Positions 18,849 to 25,288 of a stretch of DNA of 64,000 bases are shown one piece after another (position 1 is the first letter of the stretch; each line of letters begins with the position of its first letter). The notes beneath the pieces are model-generated. The model worked only from the letters and a program-made list of their open reading frames with translations. It was not told where the DNA came from and did not search any database. Source of the DNA: Spongiibacter tropicus DSM 19543 (lineage in GTDB: Bacteria > Pseudomonadota > Gammaproteobacteria > Pseudomonadales > Spongiibacteraceae); the NCBI RefSeq assembly GCF_000420325.1, contig NZ_ATUS01000001.1, forward strand, positions 2,298,463-2,362,462, read 5' to 3'. A program made the translations under genes and the position numbers.

Positions 18849-19832
18849 ATGAGTCAGTTCATTATTTACGCCTATCTGTTCGATGGTGAGGGTGGTGCCA
18901 GCGTGTTGGATGAAAAAGCCCTGTCGGCATGGAGCCCGGAGCAGGGCGTGCTGTGGGTCCACCTTGACTACAGTCATCCCGAGACTCGCCCCTGGTTGCA
19001 GCAATTCAGTCAGCGCAGTGACAGTGCGCTGGATGATATCTCGGTGTCGGCGCTGTTGGCGGAAGATACCCGGCCTCGTGCGGCGGCGCACAATGGCGGG
19101 CTGCTGATGGCCTTGAGGGGCGTCAATATGAACCCCAATGCGGATCCCGAGGATATGGTGTCCATCCGCTTGTTTGCCGACCAACATCACATTATCAGTT
19201 CTCGCAAGCGCAAGCTGTTGTCAGTGGATGACATTATCAGTCGCTTTGGCAAGCGCGAGGGCCCCTGTAACAGCGCTGAGTTCGTCGCCTTGCTCTGTGA
19301 TCGTCTGGTGTCGAGAATGTCGGGCCCTATTGATGAAGCCGAAGATCAGGTGGATTTGCTGGAAGAATCCCTGTTGAGTACGGCGCGAGTAAAGCTGCGA
19401 AGTCAGTTGAGTGACTTGCGGCGTCAGGCGATTGCGTTGCGCCGTTATCTGGCGCCGCAACGTGAGGCGCTGAACTGGATACTGAGTGAGCGGGTCGCCT
19501 GGTTTGAAGCCGAAGATCGGGCGCGGGTCAGAGAGGCCGGGGATCGGCTTGCGCAATATATTGAAACGCTCGACAGCGTGAGGGAGCGTGCGGCGGTGAC
19601 GCAGGAGGAGCTGATTAACCAGATTTCGGAAGAATCCAATGCGCGTATGTATATTCTTTCGATAGTGTCTGCTGTATTCCTGCCGTTGGGTTTTGCCACG
19701 GGGTTGTTGGGCATCAACGTGGGGGGTATTCCCGGCGCGGATAATGATCAGGCGTTTATGATCTTTATTGCGATGCTGGTGGGGCTGGCGGCATTGATGC
19801 TGGTTTACTTTAGATATAAACGCTGGTTGTAG
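18849..19832 (+). CDS. zntB: Zinc transporter ZntB (CorA family)
   Basis: CorA-superfamily divalent-cation transporter, 327 residues, the same length as E. coli ZntB. A large cytoplasmic N-terminal domain (YLFDGEGGASVLDEKAL, WVHLDYSHPE) and a long coiled helix precede two C-terminal transmembrane helices. The selectivity loop after the first helix reads GLLGINVGGIPG, with GIN in place of the GMN of magnesium CorA, as in ZntB. AAGGGA at about 18838-18843 selects the ATG at 18849. E. coli ZntB was described as a zinc exporter and later as a proton-coupled importer, so direction is not assigned. It is divergent from the LLM gene. Confidence 0.9.
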   Translation: MSQFIIYAYLFDGEGGASVLDEKALSAWSPEQGVLWVHLDYSHPETRPWLQQFSQRSDSALDDISVSALLAEDTRPRAAAHNGGLLMALRGVNMNPNADPEDMVSIRLFADQHHIISSRKRKLLSVDDIISRFGKREGPCNSAEFVALLCDRLVSRMSGPIDEAEDQVDLLEESLLSTARVKLRSQLSDLRRQAIALRRYLAPQREALNWILSERVAWFEAEDRARVREAGDRLAQYIETLDSVRERAAVTQEELINQISEESNARMYILSIVSAVFLPLGFATGLLGINVGGIPGADNDQAFMIFIAMLVGLAALMLVYFRYKRWL

Positions 19833-20086
19833 TTTTCTGCAAAACGACGAAAAGTGCGTATAGAGAATTGTGAATTTGGCGGAAATTGTCGGCTAATTAC
19901 TGGTAAATGCGGCCTTTTTCAATGTGCTGAGTTTATTTATCTGAATTAGTGAACGATAATACGGATTGATAAGTCTTAAATGACTGGCAATGGATGCTAA
20001 ATGTTTTTAGCCATCGTGATGTTGTTAAATCAGGATGGTGCAGTAAATTTCATTCAATGTGTTATCCCGATAATTTAAGGACTGTT
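19833..20086 (+). other. AT-rich 254-bp upstream region of the silencer gene
   Basis: This is the longest gap in the window. It is distinctly richer in A+T than the neighbouring genes and contains several TTGA and TAAT-type hexamers. None forms a convincing promoter pair, so no start site is assigned. AT-rich promoters are usual for autoregulated H-NS/MvaT genes. No small gene or tRNA is seen. Confidence 0.4.
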
Positions 20087-20464
20087 ATGGATATTTCTAA
20101 GCTGCAAAAACAACTCGAAGAAGAGCACAAAGCGCTGGACCAGAAATTCAAATTTATTTCTGATCTGCAGGCCTTGATGAAAAAGCATGGCCAGACCACG
20201 GAAAGCCTGAAAGAAATTCTGGGCGAGTCAGTTGAAGCAGCTCCCAAGAAGCGCGGTCGCAAGCCGGGTTCAAAAGTCGCTGCTAAAGCGGCGCCGAAAG
20301 CCGCAGCCAAAAAGCCGCGTAAAAAGCAGGCAGCGCGTCCGCTGCGTAAGTTCAAGAACCCCAAGACTGGCGAGATCACAGAAACTCGCGCGCCGCAGGT
20401 TAATAAAACCATTAAGGCGTGGGCGGCTGAATCCAAGCTCGATTGGCGCAAGCTGGAAGTTTAA
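20087..20464 (+). CDS. MvaT/H-NS-like nucleoid-associated protein with AT-hook and H1-like linker
   Basis: Nucleoid protein and likely xenogeneic silencer, 125 residues. Residues 1-48 (MDISKLQKQLEEEHKALDQK and following) form a charged coiled coil for oligomerisation. Residues 51-60 hold an AT-hook-like KKRGRKPGSK. Residues 61-84 are an Ala/Lys/Pro tract like histone H1 tails (AAKAAPKAAAKKPRKKQAAR). The C terminus reads RKFKNPKTGEITETRAPQVNKTIKAW, matching the MvaT DNA-binding pattern K..KNP..GE..ET....K..K.W. TAAGGA precedes the ATG at 20087; an upstream in-frame ATG at 19994 lacks support. The gene is single and ends in a strong terminator. Confidence 0.83.
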   Translation: MDISKLQKQLEEEHKALDQKFKFISDLQALMKKHGQTTESLKEILGESVEAAPKKRGRKPGSKVAAKAAPKAAAKKPRKKQAARPLRKFKNPKTGEITETRAPQVNKTIKAWAAESKLDWRKLEV

Positions 20465-20480
20465 GCTTGTCGCAAGTGAT

Positions 20481-20510
20481 AAAAAAACCGCCTCCAGGGG
20501 CGGTTTTTTT
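20481..20510. terminator. Bidirectional terminator between the silencer and the FAH-family gene
   Basis: AAAAAAACCGCC (20481-20492), loop, GGCGGTTTTTTT (20499-20510). The GC stem is flanked by A and T tracts, so it works on both strands. It serves the silencer gene on the plus strand and the FAH-family gene on the minus strand. Confidence 0.88.
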
Positions 20511-20531
20511 ATGGGTGGCGTTTCAGGGGGC

Positions 20532-21194
20532 TTATCCGACAGTGGTTTCCACGGTCAGCAGGCCATCGAGTTCGCAGCGTAGCCGGTCGCCCGGGTTTAA
20601 TGGCCCGACGCCAGCCGGAGTGCCGGTGAGCACGATATCGCCGGGCAGCAAGGTAAAACTCTGGCTGATATCTGCCAGCAGTGCCTCAATGGGGAACAGC
20701 ATGTCTCGGCATTGCCCGTCCTGTTGCAATGCGCCGTTGCGCTGTAATTGCAGGCGCAAGGCTTTCCAATCGCCAATGGCTGCCGCTGGCACAAACGCGG
20801 ATACCGGGCAGGCACCGTCGAAGGCTTTGGCGCGCTCCCAGGGCTGTCCTTTTTCTTTTAATTGGGATTGCAGCTCACGCAGTGTTAAGTCCAGAGCCAG
20901 ACCATAACCGGCAATCGCTGCCAGCGTTTCCTCCGCGCGGGCTTCACTGAGCGGTTGGCCGATCAGTAAGGCCAGTTCCAGTTCGTGATGACATTCGCCG
21001 CGGTCGCGGGGAATCGCCAGCGGTTGATCAAGCGCTGCGAGAGCCGTACTGGGTTTGATAAATAGCAGCGGTTGCTTCGGGATTGGGTTATTCAGCTCCC
21101 TTGCGTGCTCGGCATAGTTGCGCCCGACACAGACGATTTTGCCGTTGGGTAATTCGCAGGGGCGGTCATCGCTAAAGCGGTGCTGGTAGAGCAT
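20532..21194 (-). CDS. Fumarylacetoacetate hydrolase family protein
   Basis: Metal-dependent hydrolase or decarboxylase of the FAH family (220 residues), the small single-domain type of YcgM and oxaloacetate tautomerases. Landmarks are KIVCVGRNYAEHARELNNP, PLLFIKPSTAL, the metal-binding HHELELALLIG (H-E..E) near residue 65, LDLTLRELQ, and DIVLTGTPAGVGPLNPGD near the C terminus. The reaction, possibly acylpyruvate hydrolysis or oxaloacetate enol-keto isomerisation, cannot be told from sequence. It lies 12 bases after the D-2-hydroxyglutarate dehydrogenase gene and is probably co-transcribed with it. Confidence 0.88.
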   Translation of the reverse strand: MLYQHRFSDDRPCELPNGKIVCVGRNYAEHARELNNPIPKQPLLFIKPSTALAALDQPLAIPRDRGECHHELELALLIGQPLSEARAEETLAAIAGYGLALDLTLRELQSQLKEKGQPWERAKAFDGACPVSAFVPAAAIGDWKALRLQLQRNGALQQDGQCRDMLFPIEALLADISQSFTLLPGDIVLTGTPAGVGPLNPGDRLRCELDGLLTVETTVG

Positions 21195-21206
21195 CCTGCA
21201 TGTTCC

Positions 21207-22619
21207 TCAGTCGAATATTTTGCCGGGGTTCATCAAGCCCTTGGGGTCGAAGATCTGTTTCAGTTGTCGCATCAAAGCAATTTCTTCGGGGCTTCGGGAG
21301 TACTGCAAGTAATCTTTTTTAAGCAGGCCAACGCCGTGTTCTGCCGATACGCTGCCGCCATAGCGTTTGACAATATCGAATACCGCGAGGCTGACTTTGC
21401 CGCACTGTTCGAAGAATACGGCTTTATCAAGATTGTCCGGCTTTAGAATGTTCAGGTGCAGGTTGCCGTCGCCGATATGGCCAAACCAAATAATTTCAAA
21501 ATCCGGGTATTCCGCATTAACGACGTCCTCCACGGCATTGAGGAAGTTCGGGACCTTGGAGATAACCGTCGAAATATCATTCTTATAAGGCGTCCAGCGA
21601 GAAATGGTTTCGGAAATATCCTCGCGCAGGCGCCACAGGTTTTTCAGCTGTTCAAGACTTTGGCTCATGACGCCGTCGAGTACCCAACCCTCTTCCACGC
21701 AGGCTTCAAACAGGGCCATGGCCTGTTCTTCGGTTTCATCGTTAAGTTTTTCAAACTCCAGCAGGGCATAGTAAGGGCATGTTGATTCGAAGGGGCGAGG
21801 CAGCTTGCTGTGCTCGATAACTTTTTGCAGGGCCTGCTCTGAGAAAAATTCAAAGGCCGTCAGGTCCATTTCCGACTGAAGGCGGTTGAACAGACTCATG
21901 ATACCGTCGAAGTTTTCCACGCCCAGTACAAACGCGGTGAGGTTTTTTGGCTGTCGGGTCAGCTGCATGGTCGCTTCGCAAATCAAGCCCAGCGTGCCCT
22001 CGGCACCAATAAACAACTGGCGGAGATCATAGCCGGCATTGTTTTTCAGCAGGCCGTTATTGAGGTGCAGAATCTCGCCACTGCCGGTGACTACGGTCAG
22101 TCCGGCGACCCAGTCGCGGGTCATTCCCCAGCGCAAGACTTTGATGCCTCCGGCATTGGTGGCGATGTTGCCGCCAATCTGTGAGGAGCCTGCAGAGGCA
22201 AAGTCGACGGGGTAGTACAGTCCCTGTTCCTCAGCATAGTGTTGCAGTTGCTCGGTAATCACGCCTGCCTGGCAGCGCACGGTGCGGTCAATGGGATCGA
22301 AATCGCTGATCTGATTCATATAGTCAAACGACACCACCAGCTCACCGTTGGCCGCGACGGCGCCGCCACTGAGACCGGTGCGGCCACCGCTGGGTACCAC
22401 TGCCAACTGTTCGGTGTTGGCGAGTTGGACAATGGCTTGAACTTGCTCGGTGCTGCGCGGAAACACCACGGCCATTGGGGCGGGTTCCCAGGCCTTGGTC
22501 CAGTCTCGGCCATGGCTGTGCAGGGTGTCGGCATCGAGGCGGACCTTGTCGTCGCCGACAATGGCTTTCAGCTCAGTAATAATGCGCTCTGCGTGGGGGT
22601 GAGCGGGGGCAGATGACAT
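21207..22619 (-). CDS. FAD-linked D-2-hydroxyacid dehydrogenase (probable D-2-hydroxyglutarate dehydrogenase)
   Basis: Flavoprotein of the GlcD/D-lactate dehydrogenase family, 470 residues. The PCMH-type FAD domain shows VPSGGRTGLSGGAV near residue 80 and SSQIGGNIATNAGG near residue 150. The C-terminal catalytic domain has the metal-binding HIGDGNLHLN and SAEHGVGLLK. The start MSSAPAHPHAERI at 22619 is preferred over a longer in-frame extension that would overlap the serA promoter. It is divergent from serA with a 91-bp gap. In Pseudomonas, D-2-hydroxyglutarate dehydrogenase re-oxidises the D-2-hydroxyglutarate made by SerA and drives serine synthesis, which supports this name over glycolate oxidase. 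Confidence 0.85.
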   Translation of the reverse strand: MSSAPAHPHAERIITELKAIVGDDKVRLDADTLHSHGRDWTKAWEPAPMAVVFPRSTEQVQAIVQLANTEQLAVVPSGGRTGLSGGAVAANGELVVSFDYMNQISDFDPIDRTVRCQAGVITEQLQHYAEEQGLYYPVDFASAGSSQIGGNIATNAGGIKVLRWGMTRDWVAGLTVVTGSGEILHLNNGLLKNNAGYDLRQLFIGAEGTLGLICEATMQLTRQPKNLTAFVLGVENFDGIMSLFNRLQSEMDLTAFEFFSEQALQKVIEHSKLPRPFESTCPYYALLEFEKLNDETEEQAMALFEACVEEGWVLDGVMSQSLEQLKNLWRLREDISETISRWTPYKNDISTVISKVPNFLNAVEDVVNAEYPDFEIIWFGHIGDGNLHLNILKPDNLDKAVFFEQCGKVSLAVFDIVKRYGGSVSAEHGVGLLKKDYLQYSRSPEEIALMRQLKQIFDPKGLMNPGKIFD

Positions 22620-22710
22620 GGCGGATTGCCTCAGAAATTGACTACGGGAAAAGCGTTTTATGATACCATATTGCGCTTTCACGTTATCCCCCCTTCGAGA
22701 GCGCAATCCG

Positions 22711-23937
22711 ATGGCAAAAACCTCCCTCGATAAGGCAAAAATCAAATTCCTTCTGCTTGAAGGTGTTCACCAGTCCGCCGTAGACGCACTGCAGGCCGCC
22801 GGTTACAGCAACATCGACTACTATCAGAAGGCCCTTCCCGACGACGAGCTTAAGCAAAAGATTGCCGATGCCCACTTTGTGGGAATTCGCTCGCGCACGC
22901 AGCTTACTGACGACGTTTTTGATGCGGCGAAAAAGCTGATTGCCGTGGGCTGTTTCTGCATCGGTACCAACCAGGTCAATTTGCAGGCGGCGACCGAACG
23001 CGGCATTGCCGTATTCAACGCGCCGTTCTCCAATACCCGCTCTGTTGCCGAGCTGGTGATTGCCGAAGCGATCTTATTGCTGCGCGGCATTGCCGAGAAG
23101 AATGCCGCGGCTCACCGCGGCGAGTGGATGAAGAGCGCGGTCGGTTCCTATGAAATTCGTGGCAAGCGTCTGGGGATTATCGGTTACGGCTCGATCGGTA
23201 TGCAGCTGTCTGTCATTGCAGAAAGCCTTGGGATGGAAGTCTGTTTCACCGATGTGGTGAACAAGCTGCCACTGGGTAATGCCGTTCAGGTCAGTCTGGG
23301 TGAGTTGCTTGCGACCTCGGATATTGTCAGCCTGCATGTGCCGGAAACCGCGTCCACGCAGGACATGATTGGCGCGGGAGAACTGGCGCAGATGAAGCCC
23401 GGCTCAATTCTGATCAATGCCTCGCGTGGCACGGTGGTGGATATTGACGCACTGGCCAACGCGCTGAGCGATGCTCACCTGTCGGGGGCGGCTATCGATG
23501 TGTTCCCGGAAGAGCCGCGTGGCAACAACGACGAATTTATTTCGCCGCTGCGCGAGTTCGACAATGTGTTCCTGACGCCCCATATCGGTGGGTCCACCAT
23601 GGAAGCGCAGCAAAATATTGGTTCTGAAGTGGCGGACAAGCTGGTCAAATATTCCGACAACGGTACCACGACATCCTCGGTGAACTTCCCCGAAGTGGCG
23701 CTGCCGGCGCATCCGGGCAAGCACCGCATTCTGCATGTGCACCGCAACGTGCCGGGTATTCTCAGCGCCATCAACCAGATCTTCTCCGACAACCAGATCA
23801 ATATTTCGGGGCAGTATCTGCAAACCAATGACAAGATCGGCTACGTGGTGATCGATATCGACAAGGCCTCCGGTGCGCTGGCACAGGAGAAACTGTCTGA
23901 GATCCCCGATACCATTCGCTGCCGTCTTTTGTTCTAA
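22711..23937 (+). CDS. serA: D-3-phosphoglycerate dehydrogenase
   Basis: First enzyme of phosphorylated serine biosynthesis (408 residues; E. coli 410). The substrate domain has GIRSRTQLT and VGCFCIGTNQV. The NAD-binding fold has GIIGYGSIG near residue 158. Catalytic residues lie in NASRGTVVD and HIGGSTMEAQ. A C-terminal ACT domain (RNVPGILSAINQIFSDNQIN) provides serine feedback. The ATG at 22711 begins MAKTSLDKAKIKFLLLEG, as in E. coli. It is divergent from the D-2-hydroxyglutarate dehydrogenase gene. A terminator follows 12 bases after the stop. Confidence 0.97.
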   Translation: MAKTSLDKAKIKFLLLEGVHQSAVDALQAAGYSNIDYYQKALPDDELKQKIADAHFVGIRSRTQLTDDVFDAAKKLIAVGCFCIGTNQVNLQAATERGIAVFNAPFSNTRSVAELVIAEAILLLRGIAEKNAAAHRGEWMKSAVGSYEIRGKRLGIIGYGSIGMQLSVIAESLGMEVCFTDVVNKLPLGNAVQVSLGELLATSDIVSLHVPETASTQDMIGAGELAQMKPGSILINASRGTVVDIDALANALSDAHLSGAAIDVFPEEPRGNNDEFISPLREFDNVFLTPHIGGSTMEAQQNIGSEVADKLVKYSDNGTTTSSVNFPEVALPAHPGKHRILHVHRNVPGILSAINQIFSDNQINISGQYLQTNDKIGYVVIDIDKASGALAQEKLSEIPDTIRCRLLF

Positions 23938-23949
23938 GCGGTCCTCTTC

Positions 23950-23985
23950 GCGCCGGTGCACACTGCCCCGGCGCTGATCTTTTTC
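23950..23985 (+). terminator. Terminator after serA
   Basis: GCGCCGG (23950-23956) and CCGGCGC (23968-23974) form a perfect 7-bp stem, followed after TGA by TCTTTTT. Confidence 0.75.
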
Positions 23986-23992
23986 GCCACCT

Positions 23993-24024
23993 CCTATTTG
24001 GCAAATGAGCAGTTTTGCCATAGG
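23993..24024. promoter_or_regulatory. Inverted repeat upstream of the LLM gene at 24084
   Basis: CCTAT-TT-GGCAAA (23993-24005) is mirrored by TTTGCC-ATAGG (24014-24024), 11 paired bases apart from a TT bulge. It lies 60 bases before the LLM start. It could be an operator or a leader hairpin; it lacks a T-tract, so it is not a terminator. Confidence 0.4.
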
Positions 24025-24083
24025 TCACTTCCCGGTCGATTCATATACTTGTGCGACATTTGCACAGGTAGTGAGGAACCACC

Positions 24084-25106
24084 ATGAAACTGGGCCTGCA
24101 TCTGGGGTACTTCCAAAAACACCCCACCGACCGCTTTATCGAATTGGCGCAAACGGCTGAGAAGCTGGGGTTTGATTCGGTTTATACCGCCGAGGCCTAC
24201 GGCTCAGACTGTTTTACTCCACTGGCCGCGATTGCGGCGACGACGTCTAAAATTCGTCTGTGTACCGGCGTCATGCAGATTTCGGCGCGCACGCCGGTCT
24301 GTGCCGCGATGTCTGCGTTGACGCTGGACCATATCTCCAATGGCCGTCTCAGCTTGGGCGTTGGGGTATCGGGGCCGCAGGTTGTTGAAGGTTGGTACGG
24401 TCAGCAGTTCAAGCGCCCGCTGGAGCGCACCCGTGAATGGCTGGATATCTTTCAGGCGGTGATTGCTCGTGAAGCGCCGGTGGAATATCAGGGGCGTCAG
24501 TATCAACTGCCGTATCAAGGGCCGGAGAGTCTGGGACTGGGCAAACCCCTGAAGAGCATTACGCACCCGCTGCGCAAGAAAATTCCCGTATTCCTGGGCG
24601 CTGAAGGCCCGAAGAATATCGCCCTGGCTGCCGAACGGTTTGATGGCTGGATGCCGATATTTGTTTCGCCTTACCGCATGGGTATTTTCGATGAAAGTCT
24701 GGCCAATAAGCCCGATGATTTTGAAATCAATGCCATGGTGAACTGCATCGTTAACGATAATCTCGAAGAGGCCATGTTCCCCGGCAAAATGACGATGGCG
24801 CTGTACCTCGGCGGCATGGGTGCCCGCAAAGACAACTTCCACAAAAATCTGATGGGCCGTATGGGCTTTGGCGACGAGGCCGAGAAAGTGCAGGATTTGT
24901 GGTACGACGGCAAGCATGAAGAAGCCATCAAGGCGGTGCCGGATGCACTGGTGGATGAAATTTCACTGGTCGGACCGAAAGACCGTATCAAGGAGCGCTT
25001 GCAGGATTGGAAGAAGTCGCCGGTTACCACACTGATGATCGGTCACCGCGACCATTTCGACACCTCCGTGGAAACAATGGAGTTTCTGGCAGAGGCCCTG
25101 CTCTGA
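24084..25106 (+). CDS. Luciferase-like monooxygenase (LLM class, F420-type)
   Basis: Bacterial-luciferase-superfamily oxidoreductase, 340 residues, with a TIM-barrel fold. Visible family traits are MKLGLHLGYF, GFDSVYTAEAYGSDCFTPLA, LCTGVMQISARTPVCAAMSA (substrate/flavin face) and LSLGVGVSGPQVVEGWYG. KIPVFLGAEGPKNIALAAE near residue 172 is the phosphate-binding segment. The length and motifs match the F420-dependent LLM group abundant in actinobacteria and in hydrocarbon-degrading gammaproteobacteria. It is a single gene between two terminators, with an inverted repeat in its upstream region. The substrate is unknown. Confidence 0.87.
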   Translation: MKLGLHLGYFQKHPTDRFIELAQTAEKLGFDSVYTAEAYGSDCFTPLAAIAATTSKIRLCTGVMQISARTPVCAAMSALTLDHISNGRLSLGVGVSGPQVVEGWYGQQFKRPLERTREWLDIFQAVIAREAPVEYQGRQYQLPYQGPESLGLGKPLKSITHPLRKKIPVFLGAEGPKNIALAAERFDGWMPIFVSPYRMGIFDESLANKPDDFEINAMVNCIVNDNLEEAMFPGKMTMALYLGGMGARKDNFHKNLMGRMGFGDEAEKVQDLWYDGKHEEAIKAVPDALVDEISLVGPKDRIKERLQDWKKSPVTTLMIGHRDHFDTSVETMEFLAEALL

Positions 25107-25130
25107 GGCTAGTCTGAAAACCCTCCTCGA

Positions 25131-25157
25131 ACGGCGCCTGTGGGCGCCGTTTTTGTT
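25131..25157 (+). terminator. Terminator after the LLM gene
   Basis: ACGGCGCC (25131-25138), loop TGTG, GGCGCCGT (25143-25150), then TTTTGTTT. A strong 8-bp stem 24 bases after the LLM stop. Confidence 0.88.
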
Positions 25158-25213
25158 TGCGGCTATGGCAGCAAACACTGTGTCTCATTTTGATATTTTG
25201 TGTTTTAGAGAGA

Positions 25214-25230
25214 ATGTAGCTAGTCTACAT
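25214..25230. promoter_or_regulatory. Palindrome upstream of the TonB receptor
   Basis: ATGTAG-CTAGT-CTACAT (25214-25230) is a 6-bp inverted repeat with a 5-bp centre, 59 bases before the receptor start. It lies where a repressor could block the promoter. No regulator gene is adjacent, and the sequence does not resemble a Fur box. Confidence 0.4.
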
Positions 25231-25288
25231 ATGTGCTCGCCACTGAGTGCAAGCGATAACAACAATAACGCAGCGAATAGGTGGTTGG

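Noticed and set aside
19833-20086. Possible small gene or sRNA in the longest intergenic region
   Set aside because: No open frame with a ribosome site and no strong hairpin plus T-tract; the AT richness is explained as an H-NS/MvaT-type promoter.
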